DNA from: Magnetospirillum sp902729445
Lineage (GTDB): Bacteria > Pseudomonadota > Alphaproteobacteria > Rhodospirillales > Magnetospirillaceae
Assembly (NCBI RefSeq): GCF_902729445.1
Contig: NZ_CACVCE010000002.1
Span: forward strand, 62,001 to 126,000
Direction of reading: 5' to 3'
Length of the DNA stretch: 64,000 bases
Below the pieces are notes generated by a model. The model saw only the letters and a list, made by a program, of their open reading frames with translations. It did not search any database and was not told the DNA's origin. Numbering within the stretch: position 1 is the stretch's first letter; each line of letters opens with the position of its first letter. Of this stretch, positions 8,677 through 16,102 are shown one piece after another. The position numbers were made by a program, and so were the translations under genes.

Positions 8677-9449
8677 TCGGCCGTTGGGCGGCGCTGGCCC
8701 TGACGCTTGCCGTGGTGTGGATGCCGCCGGCGGCGACAGGGGCCGAAGCGCCGGTGGTTCTGGTGGCCGACCCGTGGTGTCCCCACACCTGCGACCCGGC
8801 CGAGGGCTCCGAGGGCTACATGATCGAGATCGCCCGCGAGGCGTTCGGCCTGTCCGGCATCGAGGTCATCTACAAGACCGAGGGCTGGTCGCGGGCCATG
8901 AGGGATGTGCGCCTGGGCCGCGCCGACGGGGCGGTGGGGGCGTTGTTCGACGAGGCCCCCGATCTGGTGACCCACGCCGAGCCCTTGGGCATGCAGGTCA
9001 ACGTTCTGGTCACCCTGGGTGACGATTCCTGGCATTTCGAGGGCTGGGAAGGCTTGGCCGGACGCCGGGTCGGCGCGGTCAGTTCCTATTCCTATTCCGC
9101 CGAGATCGACGCCTGGCTGAAGGATCATCCGTCCGAGGTCCAGATGATCAGCGGCAGCGATGCCGCTCTTCGCAATCTGAAAAAATTGATGGCCGGGCGT
9201 ATCGATGTGATGCTGGATGACGAAGCGGTGGTCGGCGACGCCGTCGCTCGCCTGAACAGCCCCCGGCCGGTTCGGATCGCCGGCCGTCTGCCCGGCGGCT
9301 CGCTGCATATCGCGCTGAACCCCAAGCGCGGCGAACGCCTGGCCCAGATCCTGAACCGGAATATCCGCGCGCTCCGCGCCAGCGGCCGCCTGGCGACCAT
9401 CCTGGAACGCTACGACCTCAGCGATTGGGGCCGTAAGACGAAGCGTTGA
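8673..9449 (+). CDS. periplasmic solute-binding protein, family 3-like
   Basis: 258 residues with a Sec signal peptide (about 1-23, ending in TGAEA). The bilobed fold of amino-acid-binding proteins is recognisable: an 'EGYMIEIAREAFG' N-terminal lobe, a 'RADGAVGALFDEAPDL' segment and 'RIDVMLDDEAVVGDAV'. No ABC permease or ATPase gene is adjacent. Its ATG overlaps the stop of the hybrid kinase (ATGA), so the two are translationally coupled. It may present a ligand to the kinase's periplasmic domain rather than feed a transporter; this is an inference from context. Confidence 0.82.
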   Translation: MIGRWAALALTLAVVWMPPAATGAEAPVVLVADPWCPHTCDPAEGSEGYMIEIAREAFGLSGIEVIYKTEGWSRAMRDVRLGRADGAVGALFDEAPDLVTHAEPLGMQVNVLVTLGDDSWHFEGWEGLAGRRVGAVSSYSYSAEIDAWLKDHPSEVQMISGSDAALRNLKKLMAGRIDVMLDDEAVVGDAVARLNSPRPVRIAGRLPGGSLHIALNPKRGERLAQILNRNIRALRASGRLATILERYDLSDWGRKTKR

Positions 9450-9453
9450 TAGG

Positions 9454-9469
9454 GGAAGAGTTGGTGCCC
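9454..9469. repeat. distal copy of 16-bp direct repeat (putative att site)
   Basis: GGAAGAGTTGGTGCCC is identical to 11072-11087, where it spans the 3' end (CCA and first acceptor-stem bases) of tRNA-Leu. The two copies bracket a 1.6-kb islet with an integrase remnant. Confidence 0.6.
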
Positions 9470-9497
9470 GGGGCTTTCTTTGCCTGGCTTGCCTCTA

Positions 9498-9518
9498 GGG
9501 GGCTCCCAAGGAGCCCCC
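9498..9518. repeat. GC-rich palindrome
   Basis: GGGGGCTCC, a 3-nt spacer and GGAGCCCCC form a perfect 9-bp hairpin downstream of the binding-protein gene. No T-run follows on the + strand, so terminator activity is doubtful. Confidence 0.5.
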
Positions 9519-9625
9519 GGGGGGGCATGGGGGTTTGCGACGGCCGACATCAGCGAGAGGGGCACGGAAGTTCTTCCGTGGGACTGCTCGGGGTTCTCTC
9601 AGAAGTATGCCTCTAGTTTTAATCC

Positions 9626-9653
9626 TTCGATCTGTCCGCGCATTGGCTATATT
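9626..9653 (+). promoter_or_regulatory. possible sigma-70-type promoter for the islet gene
   Basis: TATATT at 9648-9653 lies 16 nt after TTCGAT (9626-9631) in a locally AT-rich stretch about 60 bp upstream of the transglutaminase-like gene. The -35 element is weak; this is a guess from pattern only. Confidence 0.3.
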
Positions 9654-9709
9654 AGCCCTGTTCGGAAGGCGAACGGCGCGCTGACATCAAGACAGGGAGG
9701 TGCATAAAG

Positions 9710-10762
9710 GTGGCGATGTCCGGACGCTCTGTTCTTGCACGCTGTCCAAGGTATTGGGCGGAGCGGGCCGTTCTTGTCGTTTCTTGTGGCGCCCTGTTGT
9801 GGGGAATACTTTTCGTTACGGACGGCAACGCCAAGACGCGGGTGGTCATCGCTGCGGCCGGGGTGGCGTTCGTCGTCGCCACCATGATGGTGATGCGGGG
9901 GTTGCCGCGTCGCGTCACGGCGGCCAGCCTAGCCATCGGCATCGGGCTGGCCCTGGCGGTATCCTATGTCGGAGATTACCGCCATCACCGGAAGTTGGCA
10001 CTGTGGAAGCAGGTTTTCGAAGAAAGCCTGCCGGGAGCCGTGCAGAGCGAACTGGCGGACCGAAACACGATCTTGACGTTCAGGGCGCCTTCGGCTTTGG
10101 ACATGCTGCTGTCGGGCATCGACAAGAGCACTCTTCATGACTTCGCGGATGTGGTCGCCGCCGCCAATAAATTTCATGATCGTGTCGCCCCGGAATTTCG
10201 CCGGCAGCGGCTTTCCGACGAGCAGGCCAGGGTCGCCAGTCTGATGATGTTCACGTCCGGATTGTGGGGCTACGGCAACGTCGCCGCGCCGGACAAACCC
10301 GGCTGTGTCGGCACCAACGAGCGCAAGACCATCACCGGACGGGCCCTCACTTTTCAGGATTACCTCGAAAGCGACATCGGCTGCTGCACCGATTACGCAT
10401 ATCTGCTCCATGCCTTGCTCGATGCCGCCGGGTTCACCAACCGGCTGTCTTCCATTCCCGGCCACATCTTCAACGAGGTCCAGATCCGGGGGCGCTGGCA
10501 CACGGTTGATGCCAACATCAACGTCGTCACTGATCATGCCTGGAACGACGTCGGCCCGCAAACGCCCCTGGAAATCATGATCTTTCCCCATCCGGGTTTG
10601 ACACCGGGCCGGCTTTACCGGCGATCGCTCCTGCCTTTCCGGGTTTCGCAAATCGTCAGGATGGCGGCTGGCCTGGTCGAAGAGGCCAGCCATCCGGCCG
10701 AACCACCCCTGTTTCTCAGCGTCTCGGCTGGAGCCGAACCGGCACCTGGAACGGTGAATTGA
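9710..10762 (+). CDS. membrane-anchored transglutaminase-like protein
   Basis: 350 residues. Two hydrophobic segments (about 20-37 and 45-61) and a third (about 70-86) anchor the N-terminus. The C-terminal half has a transglutaminase/protease-like core: the candidate nucleophile lies in 'GCCTDYAYLLHALLDAAGF', followed by His in 'PGHIFNEVQI' and Asp in 'HTVDANIN', the Cys-His-Asp order of that fold. The GTG at 9710 fits the AGGGAGGTG ribosome site at 9693-9701 better than the ATG at 9716. Base composition looks less GC-rich than its neighbours. It is the only intact gene between two copies of a tRNA-linked direct repeat, so it is probable horizontally acquired cargo. The substrate is unknown. 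Confidence 0.7.
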   Translation: MAMSGRSVLARCPRYWAERAVLVVSCGALLWGILFVTDGNAKTRVVIAAAGVAFVVATMMVMRGLPRRVTAASLAIGIGLALAVSYVGDYRHHRKLALWKQVFEESLPGAVQSELADRNTILTFRAPSALDMLLSGIDKSTLHDFADVVAAANKFHDRVAPEFRRQRLSDEQARVASLMMFTSGLWGYGNVAAPDKPGCVGTNERKTITGRALTFQDYLESDIGCCTDYAYLLHALLDAAGFTNRLSSIPGHIFNEVQIRGRWHTVDANINVVTDHAWNDVGPQTPLEIMIFPHPGLTPGRLYRRSLLPFRVSQIVRMAAGLVEEASHPAEPPLFLSVSAGAEPAPGTVN

Positions 10763-10803
10763 TTGGGCGTTTACTCGCGGTGATCCATCAGCCTCCTCTC
10801 GGT

Positions 10804-11018
10804 TCAGATCGAGTGGGCAACCTCGTGAGACTTCACATCTAGGCTACCACCCGGTGCTGCCGCTTGTGCCTGGGCCGCCCCGAGTGATCCGGATCGCAGG
10901 GAAATGGTGGGCCGGGAGCACCGATGTGCCCCGCAAGATCGGCCGGGAAGCGCCGCGAGAAATAGACGATGCCCCGTTTGGTGAAGCGGAATGGTGCCGC
11001 TTTGGTCTTCCACTCCAT
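10804..11018 (-). pseudogene. decayed N-terminal fragment of a phage-type integrase
   Basis: From an ATG ending at 11018 the minus strand reads M-E-W-K-T-K-A-A-P then FRFTKRGIVYFSRRFPADL. This resembles the N-terminal segment of phage/ICE tyrosine recombinases (DUF6538-type: 'F-x-LTKR-x-G-x-YYFRRR-x-PADL'). The frame then loses similarity and stops at 10839. A second frame resumes with 'ISLRSGSLGAAQAQAAA', as expected further along the same domain, and ends at 10804. This indicates a frameshift plus loss of the catalytic domain. Its place beside the 3' end of tRNA-Leu is the usual site of an integrase gene. This is recognition by eye and needs a profile search. It also accounts for most of the gap between 10763 and 11079. 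Confidence 0.55.
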
Positions 11019-11071
11019 ACGGCATCATGGCGAAGCCGCTGGAAACCAAGGAGTTACCATGGGGATTCTGA

Positions 11072-11087
11072 GGAAGAGTTGGTGCCC
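11072..11087. repeat. tRNA-proximal copy of 16-bp direct repeat (putative att site)
   Basis: Identical to 9454-9469. It covers the last 8 bases of tRNA-Leu, including CCA, and 8 bases beyond its 3' end. Confidence 0.6.
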
Positions 11088-11164
11088 CAGGCCGGACTCG
11101 AACCAGCAAGCCTTGCGGCGGTCGATTTTGAGTCGACTGCGTCTACCAATTCCGCCACTGGGGC
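11080..11164 (-). tRNA. tRNA-Leu (anticodon CAA)
   Basis: The reverse strand folds into an 85-nt class II tRNA. The acceptor stem is GCCCCAG/CTGGGGC followed by A and an encoded CCA. The D-loop contains GGTAGACGCA. The anticodon stem GTCGA/TCGAC encloses loop CTCAAAA, giving anticodon CAA. A long variable arm (CCGCCGCAAGGCTTG region) and the T-arm GGTTCGAGTCC follow. It reads UUG leucine codons. It serves as the apparent integration site of the neighbouring islet. Confidence 0.97.
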
Positions 11165-11210
11165 ACCGGGGGTATTGGAAGCGGCGATCATAGCCAAGCT
11201 TTTCCCGAGG

Positions 11211-11489
11211 TCAACCGGAATTCGGCCATCCGGCCTTTTCCAGTCGCTCGATCACCTGGACGGCGTCGCCGGCAACGCAATGTTCCAGGAACGGACCGGC
11301 CGGCGCCGCCTTCAGATTGGGCCCCTTGGCGCAATGGCCCATGCACGGATTGGCCATCACCCGCCAATCCAGCCCGCGTGAGGCGATCTCGCGCTCCAGG
11401 GCGGCGAACAGGCGGTCATTGCCGCCGGCGGCGCAGGATCCTTGCGTTCCCAGGCGGCGATTCATGCACAGGTAAAGGGTCGGCTTCAT
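11211..11489 (-). CDS. thioredoxin-like [2Fe-2S] ferredoxin domain protein
   Basis: 92 residues. It begins 'KPTLYLCMNRR' and has four cysteines in the thioredoxin-like ferredoxin pattern (Cys8 and Cys19, then Cys49 and Cys53 in 'NPCMGHCAKGPNL'), as in NuoE/Shethna-type proteins. A '(2Fe-2S) ferredoxin' of about this size is common in Alphaproteobacteria, often with unknown electron partners. It is divergently transcribed from the TetR gene, which could control it; no other link is visible. Confidence 0.82.
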   Translation of the reverse strand: MKPTLYLCMNRRLGTQGSCAAGGNDRLFAALEREIASRGLDWRVMANPCMGHCAKGPNLKAAPAGPFLEHCVAGDAVQVIERLEKAGWPNSG

Positions 11490-11590
11490 GACTGAAATCT
11501 AGGCCATCGGCGCGGGCAGGGCCAGAACCACTTGCGCACCGCCCGATGGTTTCCGATAAAGAAGTCCGGTGGTCAGATTGGGTTGCCAAG

Positions 11591-12214
11591 ATGGTGCGCA
11601 CAGTGGGCTCGCATGGCCCGAAGACGATGGAAGCGATCCGCAAGGCCGGCCTGAAGCTGATCCACGAGCACGGCTACGAGGCGATGACCCTGCGCCAATT
11701 GGCCGCCGAGGTCGGCGTGCAGGTGGGCTCGCTTTATAACCACATCAGCACCAAGCAGGACCTTTTGTTCGACCTGATCAAGGCCCACATGGACGATCTG
11801 TTGGCCGAGCTCGAGGTTCGCCTGGCCGGCATCGATGGCCCGGTCGAGCGGCTGAAGGCCTTCTGCGCCTTCCACGTCACCTATCACATCCTCAGGAAGC
11901 GCGAGGTGTTCATCGGCTATTCCGAGCTGCGCAGCCTGGACCCCAACCATTACGAAGAAATCGTCGGCCTGCGCCGCCAGTACGAACGCCGCCTGACGGC
12001 GATCCTGGAAGAAGGCCGGCAGCAAGGCCTGTTCCAGGTCGGCGACAATGCGGTGGCCGCCTATGGCATCCTGGCGATGCTGACCGGGGTGTGTACCTGG
12101 TTCCGGCCCAACGGCCGGCTGACCCGCGAACAGGTTGCCGAAATCTATTCCGACATGGTGCTGCGCGGCCTGGTGCCGCCCGATCAATTGCCGGCGTCCA
12201 GCCCATTGCGGTGA
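11591..12214 (+). CDS. TetR/AcrR family transcriptional regulator
   Basis: 207 residues from the ATG at 11591. The N-terminal DNA-binding domain is clear: an 'IHEHGYEAMTLRQLAAEVGV' helix-turn-helix followed by 'GSLYNHISTKQDLLFDLI'. The C-terminal helical domain (about 60-200) should bind an effector, which is unknown. An in-frame ATG at 11546 would add 15 residues; neither start has a strong ribosome site, so the N-terminus is uncertain. The gene is divergent from the [2Fe-2S] gene and ends in a terminator shared with rplI. Confidence 0.9.
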   Translation: MVRTVGSHGPKTMEAIRKAGLKLIHEHGYEAMTLRQLAAEVGVQVGSLYNHISTKQDLLFDLIKAHMDDLLAELEVRLAGIDGPVERLKAFCAFHVTYHILRKREVFIGYSELRSLDPNHYEEIVGLRRQYERRLTAILEEGRQQGLFQVGDNAVAAYGILAMLTGVCTWFRPNGRLTREQVAEIYSDMVLRGLVPPDQLPASSPLR

Positions 12215-12226
12215 TGGCGCACGACG

Positions 12227-12259
12227 AAAGCCCCTGACCCGAAAGGGCCAGGGGCTTTT
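12227..12259. terminator. bidirectional rho-independent terminator
   Basis: AAAGCCCCTGACCC (12227-12240), a GAAA loop and GGGCCAGGGGCTTT (12245-12258) form a near-perfect stem flanked by A-tract and T-tract. It ends both the TetR gene (+) and the rplI operon (-). Confidence 0.88.
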
Positions 12260-12284
12260 CAACGTTCGGCGAACGCCGGAAGGC

Positions 12285-12836
12285 TTACGCCTCGCTGGCC
12301 TCGTCGGCGGCCGGAGCTTCCTCTTCCGCTTCGACTTCCACCTCGGCGGCGGCTTCGGCGGCGGCAGCGGCCGAGGCGCGCTCGGCTTCTTCCTGCGAGC
12401 GGGCGACGGTGACGGTGACGGTCACCGACACTTCCGGGTGCAGGGCGATGCGGATCGGGTACGAGCCCAGGGTCTTGATCGGCTGATCCAGGGCGACCTG
12501 GCTGCGCTCGACGGTGTAGCCGGCGGCCTTGACCGCGTCGGCCAGATCGCGGCCCGACACCGAACCATAGAGCTGCCCACCTTCACCGGCCTGGCGAACC
12601 ATCAGGACCTTCAGGCCGTCCATCTTGACGGCGACGGCCGAGGCTTCCTCGCGGCGCTTGAGGTTGATGGCCTCGAGCTGGGCGCGCTGCTTGTTGAAAA
12701 ATTCAAGGTTGCCCTTGTTGGCGCGCAAGGCCTTCTTCTGCGGCAGCAGGAAGTTGCGGGCGAAACCGGGCTTGACCTTGACCACGTCGCCCATCTGACC
12801 GAGCTTCTCGATCCGTTCGAGCAGGATGACTTCCAT
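12285..12836 (-). CDS. rplI: 50S ribosomal protein bL9
   Basis: 183 residues. The N-terminal rRNA-binding domain 'MEVILLERIEKLGQMGD' with 'VKPGFARNFLLP', the linking helix and the C-terminal domain ('GSYPIRIALHPEV') match L9. A C-terminal extension of about 35 residues is rich in Ala and Glu, common in alphaproteobacterial L9. It is the last gene of the rpsF-rpsR-DUF2232-rplI operon and starts one base after the DUF2232 stop. Confidence 0.97.
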   Translation of the reverse strand: MEVILLERIEKLGQMGDVVKVKPGFARNFLLPQKKALRANKGNLEFFNKQRAQLEAINLKRREEASAVAVKMDGLKVLMVRQAGEGGQLYGSVSGRDLADAVKAAGYTVERSQVALDQPIKTLGSYPIRIALHPEVSVTVTVTVARSQEEAERASAAAAAEAAAEVEVEAEEEAPAADEASEA

Positions 12837-12837
12837 T

Positions 12838-13782
12838 TTATCCCTCCATACCGCCGCCGCTTGATGGGCGGCGGAATCTCAATCTCCAGAACCTCACCAG
12901 ACCTATCAGGGCGACTATGATGGCCGCCCATCCGAAGGCCAGGATCAGCAATCCGTACACCAGGCCCAGGATCAACCTCGACTGGGGCTTGGTCGCCGCG
13001 AAGCGGTGGATGCCGGCCAGCCCCATGAACACGAAGGGGACCAGCAACACCACCGCCAGATTGGCGGCCACGAAACCCACATCCCCGCCGGCCGCAACCC
13101 CCAACAGCCCCGTCACCGCCAAGGCGGCGGCCGGCCAGTCGGGAAGCATCAGCTCCCGGTAGGCCGGCTTGGGCCGGTGGTTCTTGCCCATCCGGACCAG
13201 CAACGCTTGCGCGCCGCAGGCATTGGCCACCGCCATCAACAGCCACGACACCACGGTCATGGCCGGAAACAGCGGCGTCCACCAGGTGACCGCGTCGGCC
13301 CGCCGGTCGGGCGGAAGTTCGGCGGCGATCAGGTCCAGGGCCTTGCCGATCATCTCGGCGACGAAGCCCCTGACCCCATCCGGGTGGTCCGCCATCAGGG
13401 CCGCGCCGCAAAGCAGCAGGGCAAGTCCGACGGCGGTCAGCCAGGCCAGGACGAATCCCGGCGGGTACCATTCGATGGAACCGTCCTGGTTCTCCCGCCA
13501 CAGCAGCGACCGGTTGGCCACCACCAGGGCGGGAAGGGCGGTTGCGACCAGGAACAGCAAGGCGGACACCCCGCCAACCGTTCCGGCCACCGCCGCCGCG
13601 CCTACCACAGCCGCTACCAAGGTGGCGGCGGCCCCCGCCCAAAGGCCGATCATCATCATCGGCAGGGGGGCCAGGTAGGACAGGACGATCCCTGATCCAA
13701 AACCCTTCGCCAGCGACAAAAACAGCAACGAAGCCGTCAATCCCGCCGCGATGGCAAATCCGAAGCGCCGGCTGGCCGGCAT
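12838..13782 (-). CDS. DUF2232 (YybS-like) polytopic membrane protein
   Basis: 314 residues with about eight hydrophobic segments. The N-terminal 'LSYLAPLPMMMIGLW' is typical of the DUF2232 family, whose members often sit between rpsR and rplI in Alphaproteobacteria. No enzymatic motif is seen. The family resembles substrate-specificity components or membrane chaperones, but its function is unproven. It starts 15 bp after the rpsR stop and touches rplI, so it is co-transcribed with ribosomal genes. Confidence 0.8.
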   Translation of the reverse strand: MPASRRFGFAIAAGLTASLLFLSLAKGFGSGIVLSYLAPLPMMMIGLWAGAAATLVAAVVGAAAVAGTVGGVSALLFLVATALPALVVANRSLLWRENQDGSIEWYPPGFVLAWLTAVGLALLLCGAALMADHPDGVRGFVAEMIGKALDLIAAELPPDRRADAVTWWTPLFPAMTVVSWLLMAVANACGAQALLVRMGKNHRPKPAYRELMLPDWPAAALAVTGLLGVAAGGDVGFVAANLAVVLLVPFVFMGLAGIHRFAATKPQSRLILGLVYGLLILAFGWAAIIVALIGLVRFWRLRFRRPSSGGGMEG

Positions 13783-13797
13783 CTCCGACCGGATCGC

Positions 13798-14064
13798 TTA
13801 CTTCACCACGTAGGGGAGCAGACCCAGGAAGCGGGCGCGCTTGATGGCCTGGGCCAGCTCACGCTGCTTCTTGGCCGACACCGCGGTAATGCGGCTCGGC
13901 ACGATCTTGCCCCGCTCCGAGATGAAGCGGCTCAGCAACTTGGTGTCCTTGTAATCGATCTTCGGCGCACCGTTGCCCGAGAACGGGCAGGTCTTGCGGC
14001 GACGGAAGAACGGACGGCGGGCGCCACCGGAAGCGGGACGCGGACGTTCAGCGGTCTCGGTCAT
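13798..14064 (-). CDS. rpsR: 30S ribosomal protein bS18
   Basis: 88 residues. It shows 'RRKTCPFSGNGAPKIDYKD' near residue 22, 'LLSRFISERGKIVPSRIT' and the C-terminal 'RAIKRARFLGLLPYV'. The S18 N-terminus is extended and basic, as in related bacteria. The start codon overlaps the rpsF stop by one base (TAATG). Confidence 0.98.
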   Translation of the reverse strand: MTETAERPRPASGGARRPFFRRRKTCPFSGNGAPKIDYKDTKLLSRFISERGKIVPSRITAVSAKKQRELAQAIKRARFLGLLPYVVK

Positions 14065-14507
14065 TATTCAGCTCCCTCGGGACGACGGTCGGGACGGAAA
14101 CCACGATCTTCACGCGGGCCGCGATCTTCGCGCGGGCCACGCTCGAAACCGCGATCTTCGCGGCGCGGACGGTCCTCGCGGTTGTTGCGGGCCTGCATCA
14201 TGGCCGACGGGCCTTCCTCCAGCTCTTCGACGCGGACGGTCAGGAAGCGCAGGACGTCCTCGTTCAGGGACATCTGGCGTTCCATTTCCTTCACCGCGGC
14301 CGACGGCGCATCGAGGTTGAGCAGAACGTAATGGGCCTTGCGGTTCTTCTTCACCCGATAGGCGATGTTGCGCAGACCCCAGAATTCCTTCTTGGCCACG
14401 GTGCCGCCACCGGCGGAGATCACGTTGGCCATCTCGTCGATCAGGGTTTCCACCTGCGGGGCGGAGACTTCCTGACGCGCGAGAATCACGCATTCGTACA
14501 ACGACAT
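14064..14507 (-). CDS. rpsF: 30S ribosomal protein bS6
   Basis: 147 residues from the ATG of 'MSLYECVILARQEVS'. An upstream in-frame start is ignored because family members begin here and an AAAGGGGTC ribosome site precedes it. Core S6 motifs are 'KKEFWGLRNIAYRVKKNRKAHY' (split across about 40-60) and 'NEDVLRFLTVRVEEL'. The C-terminus after about residue 105 is a low-complexity tail of repeated R-G/P-R-E-D-R units. First gene of the S6-S18-L9 operon. Confidence 0.96.
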   Translation of the reverse strand: MSLYECVILARQEVSAPQVETLIDEMANVISAGGGTVAKKEFWGLRNIAYRVKKNRKAHYVLLNLDAPSAAVKEMERQMSLNEDVLRFLTVRVEELEEGPSAMMQARNNREDRPRREDRGFERGPREDRGPREDRGFRPDRRPEGAE

Positions 14508-14673
14508 TGAAAAGACCCCTTTCGGCTTTTCTCTTCCCCCGGGACTCACCACGAGACCCCAAAGGCATAGCCGTCCGTGCCTTGAGCGCGGACCGGCAAG
14601 GGTTTGGAAGCGCGGGACTATACACGAATCGATGGGGGATGCAAGCGTTGCCGGCGGCGCGGAACCTGGCCGA

Positions 14674-15120
14674 TCAGGCCGGAAGAAAGGACGCGGTCTT
14701 GACCAGCAGCAATCCCTCGCGCAGCAGATGCCCGACCATCTGGAAATCGAAGCGGACCAGTTCGAAATCGGTCAAGGAAACAGCCAGGGATTCGATGGCC
14801 TTGCGATTGGGGCGCCCGGCGGCCAACTCGGCCCGCAAGGCGGTGGCCCGATCAAGGAACTCTTCGTGGCGGAGCAGATGTTCCTCGCGGTGGCAGATTC
14901 CGTCCGGCAGGGTCAGGCTGTGCAGCAACTGTTCTTCCTGGCGGAAGTGCACGTGCAGCGCGTCGATCAAGGTGTCTCCGGCGGCCAGCGCCGCCGATGT
15001 CGGCCAGGCGTCGGCGACCGCCTGGTGCAACTCGTTGAAATGACCCAGCAGGGCGCGATGGTCGGCATCCAGCGGGTCGATGCCAATCGCCATTCCGTCG
15101 GTCCAATCGATCAGCGGCAT
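14674..15120 (-). CDS. bacteriohemerythrin
   Basis: 148 residues from the ATG ending at 15120, preceded by AGGGGGGAG. Di-iron hemerythrin ligands are present: 'DADHRALLGHFNELH' (first helix), 'HVHFRQEEQLL' (H-x3-E), 'HREEHLLRHEEFL' (H-x3-H) and a C-terminal 'VGHLLREG' where the usual H-x4-D is altered to end in Glu. Family members bind O2 reversibly and act in O2 storage, delivery or sensing, which suits a microaerobic denitrifier. It is a stand-alone gene, divergent from nagB. Confidence 0.85.
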   Translation of the reverse strand: MPLIDWTDGMAIGIDPLDADHRALLGHFNELHQAVADAWPTSAALAAGDTLIDALHVHFRQEEQLLHSLTLPDGICHREEHLLRHEEFLDRATALRAELAAGRPNRKAIESLAVSLTDFELVRFDFQMVGHLLREGLLLVKTASFLPA

Positions 15121-15321
15121 TGGTGGCTCCCCCCTTGGTTCCAACCTCTGCGTTCCTATCCTAACGGAACGGATCACACCCTTAACGCTAATACCAATGG
15201 TACGTGTGCGCAAGACGGTGGCTGTCGGTTCTAGAGCGAATCAAGAATGCCGATCGCCGCTGGCCGAAGGCGGCGCGCGTCCTTATCATGGCATTGGTTT
15301 CAGTCTCGCGCGGGTGAAGCG

Positions 15322-16044
15322 ATGAAAGTGGAAATCCTGTCCGATGCCCAGGCCGTCGCCCTTCGTGCCGCCGATCTGGTGGAGCAGGCGCTGGCGTCGC
15401 GCCCGCGTCCGACCCTGGGGCTGGCCGCCGGGGCGACGCCGGCCCTGATGTATGACGAACTGGTCAGGCGCAAGACCGACTTTTCCACCGTCACCTTGTT
15501 CGGGCTGGACGAGTATCTGGGGATCGGACGCGACCATCCGTCCAGTTGCGCGCAGGCTTTGCACCGTTATCTGATCGACCGGATCGCCGTTGCCCCCACG
15601 CAGGTCCACCTGCTGGATGGGCGGACTGCGGATGTCGCCGCCGCCTCGGCTGCCCACGAGGCGGCCATCGCCGCCGCCGGCGGGCTGGACCTGCAATTGC
15701 TGGGCCTGGGCGTCAACGGCCATATCGGCTTCAACGAGCCCGGCTGCGACTTCGCCGGCCGAACCGGCCCGGTTGCCCTGACCGAGGCCACCCGCACGGT
15801 CAATCGCCCGAATTTCCCGTCCGACCAGCAGGTGCCGACGGGCGCGGTGACCATGGGCGTTGCCACCATCATGGCGGCCCGGCGCGTGTTGCTGCTGGCC
15901 ACCGGTTCAGCGAAGGCGGCGATGGTGGCCCGCTTCGTCGAAGGCCCGGTGACGCCCCAAGTGCCGGCTTCGGTGCTGCAGCGTCATGCCGACGCGGTGG
16001 TGCTGATCGACCGCGCCGCCGCTGCGCTTCTTCAGCGGACTTGA
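15322..16044 (+). CDS. nagB: glucosamine-6-phosphate deaminase
   Basis: 240 residues. Converts glucosamine 6-phosphate to fructose 6-phosphate plus ammonia. Visible are the 'LGLAAGATPALMYDELV' phosphate loop, the 'LFGLDEYLGI' catalytic aspartate segment and 'GLGVNGHIGFNEPG' with the active-site His/Glu. It is slightly short for the family but complete. Start at 15322 (ATGAAAGTGGAA) behind a GGGTGAAGC region; an earlier frame from 15247 lacks family similarity. It is followed by fabD on the same strand after 58 bp. Confidence 0.92.
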   Translation: MKVEILSDAQAVALRAADLVEQALASRPRPTLGLAAGATPALMYDELVRRKTDFSTVTLFGLDEYLGIGRDHPSSCAQALHRYLIDRIAVAPTQVHLLDGRTADVAAASAAHEAAIAAAGGLDLQLLGLGVNGHIGFNEPGCDFAGRTGPVALTEATRTVNRPNFPSDQQVPTGAVTMGVATIMAARRVLLLATGSAKAAMVARFVEGPVTPQVPASVLQRHADAVVLIDRAAAALLQRT

Positions 16045-16102
16045 CAGCGGGCGGGCTTGCCCGTTTCCTCTCGCCCAAATTCATCCCCCAAGGAGGTCAG
16101 CG

